Shown: one piece after another, positions 35,091-46,366 of the stretch
Layout of the letters: each line of letters begins with the position of its first letter
Numbering within the stretch: the stretch's first letter is position 1
NCBI GenBank assembly: GCA_039111635.1
Contig: JBCAQO010000023.1
Location: forward strand, 1 to 64,000
DNA from: Heterobasidion occidentale
Lineage: Eukaryota; Basidiomycota; Agaricomycetes; Russulales; Bondarzewiaceae
Direction: 5' to 3'
DNA length: 64,000 bases
Made by a program: the position numbers and the translations under genes
The notes under the pieces: model-generated
Databases searched by the model: none
Seen by the model: only the letters and a program-made list of their open reading frames with translations
What the model was told of the DNA's origin: nothing

Positions 35091-36359
35091 TCAGTTGATC
35101 GCAAGGCTGTAGGACGTCGTAGAAAGCATCGCACTTCCTATAAGGCTGTTAATATCAACTGGACGATCTCAATCTACATCGACACTCACCGATGAAAGGT
35201 TCAGTGCCAGCTTGAGCTTGGACCAAGAATTGGGATGACGGGACACCCTGATTACTAGTCAAGTACGCTGGAAGGGGGAGAGGAGGTCAACCAACGCAAG
35301 TCAAGATGAATGATCAGTTCGCATCATACTGAGGAAAGGCTTCAAATCGGTGACAAAGCTGGTGATCTCGCTTGGCGCTACAAATGAGAAGACGGTCCAG
35401 GTTGAGACAGTGCCTTTGTAGAGCTTCCATGTGACGCCGTCAACGCTACCGTGGACTGTTAGCGATAATCCATAGCAATGACGAATTTGAGACTAACGTA
35501 GCGGTACCGATTTGAGAGCCTGCAGGTCCGGCACTGGGGATTTGACATAGTATTCATTCGGTGTCAATCGGGAAGCCAGAACAAGCTTACCCGCCACGAG
35601 TACTCAACCAGATCATACTGCGAGTAGATATTAGCACTGAGTCAATCTCCGTAAAGACAACGCAACTAGTGCTCACATTTCGTAGGTCGAGGACGAAGAA
35701 GCATCGCCAGTTCCAGCCGTCTCTGAGAGCCAAAGGTCGTATGAGACATCGGCAACCAAGTTTGTCGATGCAGAGCTGTATGTCCAATGCCATGTTGTCG
35801 GGATGGACGAGATGGACGAGATGGCTTTGCCCAAACCTTGGCGAAGGTCGAGGTTGGCATCTGGATTTTGTCGTCAAGATATATAATAGCAGGACAAACG
35901 ATTTGACACAAACAGCTTTTGACCTGTGTGTTGCCGCCGGTCCAACTGTATGTGGTGTGCCAGGTGATTGTGGTCCCGCTCGTCGCCGTCACCTGGGAAG
36001 TCTGCGAGCCTGATCATACATGCATTATTATTAAAAAAGTGCACATTTCTAGAGACAGCTTGCCGCTTGTTGCTGCCGATTCGCCCCAAAGGTTATTCTC
36101 CAATGTATACACCCTAATTATGTGGTCAGATCGAAGTCGCTAGCTCGACCAATTCTACTCACCCCCAGCCTATTAACACCGACGTTCAATATAATTCTGT
36201 AAAAGGGCCGTATGTTCCGCACCTCTGTTTCAGTGTCCCATTGCCCAGACAAACTGAACCTCGTTTGTTCAGCCCTTGCGTCTCGATGACAGGTACTGCC
36301 AAAGTAGAAGCGATGTTGAGAGTGAACAAAATGAGCGCGAAAGTCTTCAAGAAAGTCAT
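35091..36359 (-). CDS. Glycoside hydrolase family 12 endoglucanase, secreted
   Basis: At least eight exons on the minus strand give a GH12 beta-jelly-roll enzyme that cleaves beta-1,4-glucans (cellulose or xyloglucan) outside the cell. Visible parts: signal peptide [18 protein letters not shown] with a KR processing-like site, [65 protein letters not shown], the nucleophile segment [27 protein letters not shown] and the acid/base segment AGTEPFIG, ending with [10 protein letters not shown]. Both catalytic Glu residues are present. One intron (36010-36063) has a GC-AG pair. A 1-nt frame break between the signal peptide and the mature enzyme lies at about 36259; adding one base to the GG there restores the frame. 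Confidence 0.88.
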
Positions 36360-36392
36360 TTCGACGACGAGCACTCAATATTGGGTTTGGCG

Positions 36393-36402
36393 GCCTTTTA
36401 TA
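36393..36402 (-). promoter_or_regulatory. TATA box of the GH12 gene
   Basis: On the minus strand CTATAAAAGG lies about 35-45 bases before the start codon, which implies a short 5' leader. Confidence 0.5.
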
Positions 36403-37015
36403 GCACCAAACGATTCCGTCCCGCTGTTTGACGGGCCGACGGGAGAATGCTGCAAAATCAGCTGGCCGGTCCAAGGCAGATGGCGTGATGCTCTGCGGAC
36501 GAGGGGTTGCCTACAATACTGTAAAGCGATTCATGCTTCCCACAGCGTTCGGCTCATCATCGTGTAAATGATGCCTGGCGTGAATATCATACCACATGCA
36601 TCGGACGTATTCAGCTGACACATTCATCCGAAGTTAAGCTATTTGGACGGCATCCTTGTCAACAGTTGCGGAGAAAGGTGTCACTGGAATATGTTTGAGC
36701 GTGTCAAGACGAAAGAAGGCCAATTGAAGACATACGTGCGTTCCATCAGCGGCCCGCCTGCGTGATGGTACTCCTCTGAGTTTTGGGATTACAAATGTGA
36801 TGTGGCGAAAGGGAATACGACAAGGAGTTGGCGGGAAGGAGAAGACAAGCAATGTTCTAGTAGTATCACAGTGACAACGATAGTTACAAATCGACAGCAG
36901 AGTGAAAAAGACACTGTATCATTCGATCAACCTGAGCACCATGAGCGTTCCAAGTCATAGAGAAAGTAAAGACACCTTACATTGTCCACGAGATGCCAAC
37001 TATAGTCCTACACCA
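36403..37015. other. Intergenic DNA upstream of GH12
   Basis: This spans the GH12 promoter and the 3' end of the PER1 gene, both on the minus strand. No other feature was found. Confidence 0.45.
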
Positions 37016-38115
37016 CTACGCCCCAATACCTTTCCATCCAGCATCCCGGGCATCAAGTATCAAGAAGTCATACCATATAACTGCCAATGGAACTGTTGCA
37101 AGATGCCATAACGAGTGAGCGTCGACGACACGATACCAAGGCGCAAAATCAAACAACTCGAGACACGTTGCTGCCGTGGTGAGGACCACCGCCTTCGCGG
37201 CGGTCGTAGCGTACGCGGGACGATAAGACTTGGGCTTGGACGCAAATCGACGGAATAGTGAATATGACGACGGAAGTGCGAATGTGAGCCAAAGAAGGTT
37301 ATGGCTCAGGCCTAGGACGAGGTTGAATATGATGTTGTAGGTATAATCGAACCGAGGGAGGCTCAGGAGATATGATACGTGTCCGAGGTATATGAAAGCA
37401 CAAGCAGCAGACCACAAATAATAGAGCTTTTGTCTCTGGATAGTGTCGAAAGTCGAGGAGGAGAAAGGTCGATTTCGAGGGTCGATGGGGTATAAATGGA
37501 ACAGTCGAATCACGGAAAAGTAGAGGGAATACAGGATTGTCAGGGCTGCAGAGAAGTAATCCAGCTTCTCAGTAAGCGACACATCTAAGAGTTAGCAATA
37601 ATCAGCCCCGAACAAGCCGTGAATGAGGCCTTACTAGATAGCTAACCTCGGGTGTGGAGGACTGCAGACCATATCCAGGCGTTGCTGCTCACGTACGACC
37701 ACCGGATGTAATATTTCTTCATCGGATGGCCATCTGGTACATCCCTCTGGACCTCAGCTCGCCCCCAGACGTGTAACAAGAGGTTCATAAGGGAAAAGAG
37801 CACCGATGCAGGCTCCTGCATTCCTAAGAAGCGCCAGAATGGCCATTTCCCATAGTATTGCTGCACTGGTACGCCGGTTTCGATGGCAAAGTCAGTAATG
37901 GTGTGCATACACTGGTATTTGCATTGGTCTGCGCATGTCCAGTGTGTGAGCGCATCGAGGAAATAGATGGTGGGGTCGACATTAGACGCGCAGGTCTGAG
38001 ATTCGCATCGTGTAGCACACCGTTGAAAATCATTTGCACGATCTCCCGAGGATGCTAGAACGGGATTTGAGAGAAGAGCTAGTGAAGCGAGACTGAGAAA
38101 CAGCTGAGAACGCAT
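37016..38115 (-). CDS. PER1: PER1/PGAP3-like GPI-anchor lipid-remodelling protein
   Basis: Two exons (37647-38115 and 37016-37584) join in frame to about 345 residues. A signal peptide (MRSQLFLSLASLALLS) precedes a cysteine-rich luminal region (FQRCATRCESQTC, WTCADQCKYQCMH), then the family motif YYGKWPFWRFLGMQEPASV and about seven membrane segments. Yeast Per1 acts in the ER to remove the sn-2 acyl chain of GPI anchors during remodelling. The conserved motif and the length fit the family well. The gene starts 400 bases from the divergent histone deacetylase. Confidence 0.92.
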
Positions 38116-38515
38116 GCGACAACAAGACCTTGGGAGGCAAGGAGAAGGTGCTGGGTTTTGATGAGTTTTGATGATATTTCTATATATTGCAGCGTTGGCG
38201 ATGGCTAGCGACTTGGAGGCCCAGAGCGTGAGAAGAGCTTACTAACCGTTGTGGCAGACAACCAGAGCCCGTACGGCGACCCACAAGAGCCCGCAATCCT
38301 CAATCTCTCCCGAAAAAATGTAAGCAAGATTCACAATCGAGAGCGAACGTTGACGAATCGACATACTTTAGACACTGATTAGTCGAAGTCCTTCGGCATC
38401 TGCCAGTCTTGTTCTCAGGAACTTTCACATAAGGGTATGCGATTTTCATTTCTTACGCCGCTGCAGTGATGTAACGCAGCACATTCAAGAAGAAAGCACC
38501 TCAACACTGGCGGCT
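38116..38515. promoter_or_regulatory. Divergent promoter region of PER1 and the HOS2-like gene
   Basis: The two start codons face away from each other across 400 bases, so both promoters must lie here. No canonical TATA box was identified for either gene. Confidence 0.5.
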
Positions 38516-40466
38516 ATGGTCCGCAAATTCGAATCCTATACATTTTCATCCGCAAAATTCTTCGACGACCGCGGCGAGAGTGGACACGCACAACCCATTA
38601 CGGAACGCGTCAATGTATGTCATGAGCATCTAGTTCTTTAAGAGGCATCTAGAACGCATTTGAAGCCTCATTCCCGTCCAATAGTATCTTATTACTTCCC
38701 GAAAGGTGTTGGTGAACACCACTATGGAGTAAGCGCTCTGAAAAGCCAGTGATGTCTATGCTGAAGACATTTGTAGGAACGGCATCCTATGAAACCTCAC
38801 AGATTATCCTTGACAAATGCGCTGGTAATGGGATACGGCCTCGACAAGCAGATCCATAATATTTATAATCCTCGTCGGGCTACACGAGCAGAGCTGGAAG
38901 CTTATCATGACCCAGAATACATCGACTTTCTCTCCAAGTAAGTTCCGATTCTTTCAGGGAGTATGTTCATTCAATAGCGACCCCTTATCTTTATATTAGA
39001 GTTACTCCTGGAAATCAGGACAACATGAAACATCTCATTGATACCTTCAACTGCGTAGAAGACTGTCCAGTTTTCGCTGATATGTACGACTTCTCCATGA
39101 TGTACGCCGGCGGTTCACTAGCAGGTGCACGGAAGCTCTGTGCTGGTACGACTGACATCGCGATCAACTGGTCTGGTGGATTGCATCACGCCAAACGCGG
39201 GGAGGCCAGCGGCTTCTGCTATGTCAACGACATCGTTCTTGCTATACTTGAACTGCTCAAGTGACGTCTCGTTGCTTGTCTTCGCAAAACTTACCCATTC
39301 TAACTCGAAACGCCAACTCTAGATATCACCCACGGGTTCTGTATATCGACATCGACATTCACCATGGCGACGGCGTGGAGCTCGCCTTCTATCACACCAA
39401 CCGTGTAATGACAGTCTCCTTCCACAAATATACCGGCGACTTCTTTCCGGGGACGGGAAAATTGGATGACAATGGCGCGGGCCTAGGCAAACACTTCTGC
39501 TTGAACGTCCCTCTGCAGGATGGCATCGACGATGATATGTATTTGACTGTCTTTAAAACAGTCATAGGCGACACCGTAACAGCCTTCCAGCCAACCAGTA
39601 TCGTTCTCCAATGTGGAGCAGATTCGCTCGGACTTGATCGCCTTGGAGCGTTCAATCTCTCCATTGCTGCCCACGGGGAGTGCGTGAACTTCGTGCGCAA
39701 ATTCAACGTACCGCTACTGGTGGTGGGCGGAGGCGGATACACGGTGAAGAACGTCAGTCGATGTTGGACTTACGAGACCGCTGTCCTCGTCGGCGCGGAG
39801 ATTTCAGATGACCTTCCCGCTACTGTCTATGACTCGTTTTTCCAAGATTCAGGTTGGAAACTCCCCCCCTCTAACAGGGAAGGTAGAGAACCAAAACTCC
39901 TCTGCATCTCTTCAGCGTATCACGATCAGCATTCGGGACAAGCTACGGTACTTGAAAGGCGCACCCAGCGTGGCTATGCGCGAAATCCGCCGGGGCTAGA
40001 AGAATGGCTCGCGGAGGAGACGAAGACGCCAGACGAGCGGGACGAAGAACGCGGAACAGCGCTCGCCGGCGAGCGGAGGGAAGAACGAACTATGGACAGA
40101 AACGAGTTCTTCGCCGGAGAGAATGACGTAGACCAAGACGACGTTGTCCCGATAGTCAAAGCAAGGAGTGCGGCTCGAAGAGCGAGGGGCAAGACAAGAG
40201 GAAAGGGACGGGGGAGGACAAGAACCACAGCGCCGGGACCCAGCTCATTACGGGAAGAAATTGAGGGGGAAGAAGAGGAGGCGTCGACACCTGCACGGAG
40301 GAGGGGACGAGGGCGGGGCCGGGGTAGGGGTCGCGGAAAGACGCTTGACAAGGATCGAGACAAAGACGTTGAAAGAGATAAAGATCAAGAAAGTATAAAC
40401 ATGGAGACGTCGACAAATCCCGATCCCGACCCGCCGACCCCAATGGATATGGACATCGATATATGA
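38516..40466 (+). CDS. HOS2: Class I histone deacetylase, HOS2 type
   Basis: The product deacetylates histone lysines using zinc, usually as part of a Set3-like complex. Motifs: [39 protein letters not shown] with the catalytic His pair, [13 protein letters not shown] with the zinc-binding Asp/His, [11 protein letters not shown] and [18 protein letters not shown] with the catalytic Tyr. Sequence detail favours Hos2 over Rpd3. The C-terminal 150 residues are charged, with Arg-Gly repeats and an Asp/Met/Pro tail. Between exon 1 (38516-38614) and exon 2 (38685-38728), a canonical GT-AG intron leaves the frame one base short. An extra G after the acceptor would restore NVSYYFP, so a missing base is likely. 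Confidence 0.92.
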
Positions 40467-40939
40467 TACCTGAAGGCCTGAACTTCCAGCCAATTGACAG
40501 CCACTGTTGTATCCTAGTCAACTTGATATAACCGACGTTTCAGTACCCAGCAAAATCGAACTCGAAGTCTGCGATTCAGAATCAGTGATGTATCAATTGC
40601 CTCGAGTGGTGTTCCACAATCAAGCCTGCTCAAGCCTCAGGTCTACTCCCAGTGGTCAAGTTCAACCTCGAGCCTCGCTAGACTTCGGGGAGCCCCAGTT
40701 TTTCTCGATATCTCATAATCGACCTTCTCTTTTCATACTGTTTCATACTGAAAGATAGGTGACGACCATAAATGCAATCACGTAATTCGTCATGACCAAT
40801 GGTAAGAGGTTAGCTTGGATAGATCAACCCAGCCAATGCACGTCTCATCACACCACATGGGTGCGTCGAATCAAGACAGCCGCATATCTCCCGCGACTTC
40901 GAAGTCGTAGGCGGTCAGAAGACGCCGATTAGCGGTCCG
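40467..40939. other. Intergenic DNA upstream of the peroxidase gene
   Basis: This 473-base stretch holds the 3' end of the deacetylase transcript and the peroxidase promoter. No further feature was identified. Confidence 0.45.
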
Positions 40940-40946
40940 TTATAAG
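40940..40946 (+). promoter_or_regulatory. TATA box of the peroxidase gene
   Basis: TTATAAG lies about 100 bases upstream of the ATG at 41046. Confidence 0.5.
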
Positions 40947-41045
40947 TGCTATGGATCGATCCCTTCGATACCCAATCTTTTTCATTCTCAACGTTCACGG
41001 CTGCTTGCCTCAGTATCGTCAACGCCTTGCTTACTATCCTTGACA

Positions 41046-43026
41046 ATGATGCGGGGTGTAGCAAGCCTCGTCACCCTACTATCTCTTTCACTCCTTTCAG
41101 ACGGATACCAGTGGCCAGATCCTGTCTATGATGCTCTCGAAGATTTGTACACGGTGAACAGTGGACTGGGCTCCAGCAATTTCATTGCAGGGGTTTCACC
41201 GTGTAGTTTTGCTCCGGCTAATACTAAGACTACTGGCAGGCAAGCTGCTGCTGAGTGGGTTCGCACGTGAGTACCACTATACTCTCGATGAAGTTAAAGA
41301 TTTGAATCATGGAACGCGGCCTATAGTGCGTACCATGATATGGCTACGGCAGATGTCGAAGCTGGTATTGGGGGAATTGATGCCTCTATCACTTTCGAAA
41401 CCGATCGTGCAGAAAATGTCGGCGGTGCTTTCAATGCCAGCTTCAATTTCTTTGTCGGTTTCCAGAACAACCGTGTGTCCAGTAAGTTTGACTTTTTTTT
41501 TCACGCGTAACCTGTCACTGAACGCTGCTCATTGATCGAACTCTTAGTGTCTGACCTTATCGCGCTTGGAACTGTCTATGCTGTCCGTGCATGCTCTGGG
41601 CCTTCGATCCCTTACCGTGCTGGCCGCATTGATGCCACAGGGCCTGGTTCTAAGGGTGTCCCTGAACCCCAAGGAGATCTTGCAACGCATACTGCCTCGT
41701 TCGCGAAACAGGGCTTTAATGTAAGCGAGATGATTGGTCTCGTGGCCTGCGGACACACTCTAGGCGGTGTCCACGAGCAAGATTTCCCTACAATTGTGCA
41801 GGGAGAAACGAATGCAGACAACAACACTAGTGGGATGCAACATTTCGACGACTCTTTCGACTCTTTCGACAACCACATGTGCGGCTTCTCCTCTTCTATC
41901 TTCTGCTTATTCAAAAATCCCCTGATATACAATCATTTATTGATAGCGCTGTGCAATGGGTGAACAGTAGTAGTTCTACCAATGCACTTGCGACTGGCTT
42001 CAACACTACGACAAACTCGGATGCGCGTATATTTGCTGCCGATGGTAATGCCACCATGCGCGACCTCGCTTCCAACAACCAAGTCTTTCAGGACCGATGC
42101 GCCGATCTTCTTGCACGGATGATCAATACCGTCCCGAAAGGCGTTCAATTGACAGATGTCGTCACTCCCGTTCCCGTCAAGCCTTGGTTTGCCCAATTGA
42201 GTATCGACCACAACGGAAAGCTGCAATTTGAAGGCTATATTAGGGTACGTGAGGTAAATTTACCGTGATTGATGACTGACAGGTTGTGTGTTTGATTATA
42301 GATCTTCTCCACAAACAAGTCCCAGTCTTCTAGGGACTACGCCGTCAAGTGAGTTGTCTCACCGAGAGTAGGACCCGCTAGAAGCCTGAAATTTCGCATG
42401 TAGCATGACCTGGACGGATCACGATGGTGCAGCCTGTAATGGCTGTAGCGCCACGACAACATTTCCTGGACTCTTCAGCAGCTCATTCTGGGGCGCGGTC
42501 ACGTTCTTCCACTTTAACATTACCATCGATCCGAGTGTTGGATTCTCTGCCTTCAACGTAGAGTACACAAACACTCCCGGGGGACCTCTGATCAAAGCAG
42601 ATAATGACGGAGCCGGCTTCCCCTTCGACGACGTTGTTGTGCTGCAAAAGTCGGCCAGCTGCATAACTAACGATGGTAACGTCAAAGCTGTCGCTGCGGT
42701 ACATCTTGTTGCTTAAACAAAGTTTCAACTTTCAACTGATTTGTTGTCATTCGCCTTGTTAGATCCGCAATGACCAGAAGATAACGTCGGCATATATCAT
42801 CTACACGTCAGCCGTGAAGCAAGTCGGGTCTATCGCTCGCAAGCTGTCCACAGCCTTCGTCAATATGACCGAAAGCGATCCTTCCCCATCCAGCCTGTAT
42901 ACTTTATATTCCGCCGAGTTTAACGTTGGCTTAGTAGAAAATGCTGCATTTGATCTTGTCGTCGAGACCGGAGGTAAAACTCACATTACTGACTTCGTTC
43001 GCCCCAACGGTTTCAAGAGTTGCTAG
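41046..43026 (+). CDS. Secreted haem peroxidase (plant/fungal peroxidase superfamily)
   Basis: Removing short introns leaves one continuous frame. A signal peptide (RGVASLVTLLSLSLLSDG) is followed by the distal haem motif EWVRTAYHDMA with catalytic Arg and His, then GGIDASITFET, SMSDLIALGTVYAV, YRAGRIDATGP, and the proximal His in LVACGHTLGGVHEQDF. The C-terminal half (WVNSSSSTNALATGF, MTWTDHDGAACNGC) matches the longer fungal peroxidase-like proteins rather than lignin or manganese peroxidases. It likely oxidises small substrates with hydrogen peroxide outside the cell; the substrate is unknown. Introns at 41943-ending, 42246, 42349 and 42698 regions all keep the frame. The first in-frame ATG pair was taken as start. 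Confidence 0.88.
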
Positions 43027-43374
43027 ATAGTTTTGCTTCGTGGACATCATGCCACAGATTCAATATACTTCATACACATTGAAGGCATGAATCATATCAT
43101 TCAATGGTCCGTCTACCTGTCGCTGGACTTACAAAACCGTAGGGACCTGCCAAGTGATGTGCGGTTGGGCCGCAAGGAAACTAAACCGATCGCAGGAGCA
43201 GCAGGGTTTTTTGAATCATGAGATGAACCCATGTCGTCTAGCGTTATCAACGACCCGGTGGATCGCATATCTAAGGAAGTATCGCCATGACGGAATTTAT
43301 CCATTGCACAGTCAGGTGAGAAAATAAACCAACACCAGAAGCTACAATCTCAGAGCAACACCGCTCATTTGTCC
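43027..43374. other. Convergent 3' region between peroxidase and DUF6593 genes
   Basis: Two convergent genes end here. The sequence presumably holds both 3' untranslated regions and shows no further feature. Confidence 0.45.
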
Positions 43375-44074
43375 CCATGTCTGCGTCTCCTCTCCATGAG
43401 AAGGAAAGAGACTAGGGGTTGAAGTCCGAAATGCTCAAAAGCGAGAAGGTCATAGTTGAGGAGGCGTACTCACTAATGAGAGAATCAAGCGTGTCGAGGA
43501 CGTCTGACTCAATCTCTATGTAGGGCAGCCGTGACATCCTCAAGACGAAGAGATAGCGTTTGTGTTTGTGGAAAACGGCGACCGGTTTTCCATCTGGTGT
43601 ATTCTCACGTACGAGCTGAAGGTTTTCAGGAATAAATCGTCAGTCTCCACTGGGTGAAGAGATAGCTAGACGAGGGTCTTGACCTCAAGCTGACGGTTCT
43701 TCACTCTCCACACGTACTCTTTTCCATCTTTTCCTCTGAAACGTCCATGCCTGTCACATGCAAAATTAGCAGATGCAACGAGCTGAAAAATATGAGCACA
43801 CTAACGGGTCCGCATCTCCTTCCCTGACTCTCAGGAATTCCTCTACAGGCCTGAATTCACCGCCATATATCCTCACCGCGACCGGCTTGTCATCTTCATT
43901 TTTCAACTCTCCAATCAGGTCGAACTCCCTCATGTTGGGATCCAATTTGTTGATCCGGGTAACGCAGCGCTCCCATTTCGGTGTCACGATCTCATAGTAT
44001 ATCACGTCTGAACTGTTGGCAATGACGACGTTGTGCAGGCTCGTGGTGGTAAGCGTTAATTTCTGAGTCGTCAT
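43375..44074 (-). CDS. DUF6593 family protein
   Basis: Four exons give a protein of about 170 residues beginning MTTQKLTLTTTSLHNVVIA. It contains VIYYEIVTPKWERCVTRINK, GGEFRPVEEFLR, a FRGKDGKEYVWRV segment and the C-terminal SFLLMERRRR, a pattern I associate with the agaricomycete DUF6593 family. Members are small beta-rich cytosolic proteins found in many copies in mushroom genomes; their role is unknown. Introns near 43752-43801, 43616-43684 and 43411-43471 keep the frame. The start was chosen downstream of a longer open frame because it lies 110 bases after a TATA element and matches family length. Confidence 0.75.
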
Positions 44075-44182
44075 GATATGAAAAGAAATCCAGAAGAGAG
44101 AACACGCTGTAAGGGGGTCAATGGGGCGTAGCTGTCCAATGGGGTTTATAGCACTCACTCGAAAAGTGGCGCAGAGCGTGGT

Positions 44183-44188
44183 TATATA
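44183..44188 (-). promoter_or_regulatory. TATA box of the DUF6593 gene
   Basis: On the minus strand a TATATA core lies about 110 bases upstream of the start codon. Confidence 0.45.
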
Positions 44189-44802
44189 GATCGCTTGATT
44201 TCATCGCGCACCACAGAGCTTGAGAATCGATGTAAAACTCGGGCTAGCGTAGGTGCCATGGGAAGTACCCACGCCAAGGGACGAGTGATGGCGACAGGAG
44301 CGAAAAATCTATCGCCTACACATCTTCCGATAACAAACAATCAACACTAAAGTCGATGAACACGATGGATGCAGCTGATGCAGCAGGGTTCTGACCCTGT
44401 CAATTGATTTCATTGGTTGTGGGATGATCGTGAACATCATCGTGTGCGGTGTGAAAGTATTCTGTTATTATCGTTAAGCGGCTGCTGAATCAAAGGCAAG
44501 CAGAGGGCTTCAATAAGTTGTAAGAGTGATCCAAGTTTTTTAGAGAGAGAATGCACGTACTTACGACCCATAAGTTTCACCTTGAAACGAAGCCCAACGT
44601 AGGAGCAAGATAACACGGTACCTGCCTAATTGACGAATAGATACTCCCACAGTGGCGCTCGTGCCTTACAACAATCGCCATGGTCTATGATTGTGTCTTC
44701 TCCATAATTAATGATACAATGCGCGCGCGAGAATACGATGCGATCGGGTAGTTGGAACGGCGCCCGAGGGCTTCCCACATATCGATATCCACAGTCGAGG
44801 AA
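44189..44802. other. Intergenic DNA between DUF6593 and PRPP synthetase
   Basis: No gene or repeat was supported in these 614 bases. Confidence 0.45.
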
Positions 44803-46078
44803 TCAAAACCCGTTCATCCCACCCCCGTCGGCCCACTCGCCGAACAGCAAGCTGATGGATTCGCCATTGTGAGTCCGGCGAATGCTCTCTGAGATCGTTG
44901 GACTGATGTCGATAATGAGTAGTTTTGCACATAGATGCTGGTGCTCCTTCTGAGGAACCGTGTTTGTAACCTGTGATCCACATTTAGGAGTGGGAAGGAA
45001 GACTGATGACTTAGGGTACATACGACTAGTGTGTCAATAGGAAGGTTTTCGATGACGCTCATACGTGTCTCGGAAAAAACACCTGATAGCCGGTATGTGA
45101 ATACCAATCACCCGAGTGCATGATAGGCGAAAAAGTACTCACCGTGCGATACTAGAGCATGCACACTCTTCGCACCGTTCTCCTTCAAGGAGCGAGCCGC
45201 CAAGGTGAGCGTGTTCCCAGTGTCGATCATGTCATCCACAAGAATAGCAACCTTTCCCTGCACATCGCCGACGAGAAGTTCCATCTTCTCTGGAGCATCT
45301 TCTGATTTGCCGTCCCGTTTCCTATGGAATAAGGCAAACTCGAGGCCAAGCTTGTCCGCCATGGCTGTCACCCTAGACCGCGGGTGTCAGAAGAGTTGTG
45401 GAAAAATCCGGCCCGAGCTTGCTCACCTTTTCGCACCGCCGGCGTCTGGACTGACAATGATGGCATCCTTCCAACCCTCTATATTCCGCTTGATATATGC
45501 CATCATCAACGGCTCCGAGTACAAGTTGTCAACAGGGAAATCGAAGAAACCCTGTATCTGACTGGCGTGCAAATCCATGGTAATGACATGATCGCATCCG
45601 GCTACCGCAAGCATGTTGGCCACGAGTTTCGCTGTGATAGGAGCACGAGAGTGTTCCTTCTTGTCCATCCTCGCATAAGGGTAACAGGGGATGACGGCGG
45701 TGATGCGCCGCGCAGAGGCTCCCTTGCAGGCAGATATGAGGATGAGAAGTTCCATGAGGTGGTCGTTGACGTCGCTACAGGCCGACTGGATAATGAAAAC
45801 ATCTTCGTCGCGGACGGACTCAGAGATTTTGACGTTGACCTCGCCGTTGGAGAACTTTTTGACCTCGCAGGGCGTCAGGGGTACATTGAGCCTGATGGAA
45901 AAGCATAGTCTATCGACCGCTCCACTGCACCATAAGAACGCAGCTCACCGCTCGGCCACAGCTTGGGCGAGCTCGGGATGACTGTTTCCTTCAATATGTA
46001 CCATGAGCATCAGAAAATTGGGAAGCCTGTCAAGTCAGACTCACCCGTAAGGATCCTCACCGAGTTGCCGTGGAGCAT
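44803..46078 (-). CDS. PRS: Ribose-phosphate pyrophosphokinase (PRPP synthetase)
   Basis: The enzyme makes phosphoribosyl pyrophosphate from ribose 5-phosphate and ATP, feeding purine, pyrimidine, NAD, His and Trp synthesis in the cytosol. Motifs: [16 protein letters not shown] near the N-terminus, [58 protein letters not shown], and the PRPP-binding loop [13 protein letters not shown]. It ends INLLF-like with [16 protein letters not shown]. The length of about 320 residues fits the short Prs2/3/4 type without the insertions of yeast Prs1/Prs5. Introns are short and all joins keep the frame. The start ATG gives [13 protein letters not shown], as in homologues. Confidence 0.92.
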
Positions 46079-46366
46079 AGTGAATAAAATACAGTAGATG
46101 GTGTCTATGTGAGGATGCTATATCATTCAGAATATGGGGAGATGGGGGAGTAAGAAAAGAAGAGAAACACGGGACAATATTTTTCAGCAGACGGAGCCAG
46201 ACGGGGAAGATCCTGCCTCCTTCCATATTTGGTAGGAGATTAGATCAAAATGTTTCATCAGGGCGCTCTGGCAGCGCATTCCTCAAGGATATGATGTTTT
46301 CCTCAAACACCGACGCAGTTTGTACGTTACAAGGGAGTGTTATACCAACAAGTCAAAACAGGGACC
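46079..46366. other. Short spacer between PRO1 and PRPP synthetase genes
   Basis: The 288 bases hold the PRPP synthetase promoter and the PRO1 3' end. No clear TATA box was seen. Confidence 0.4.
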
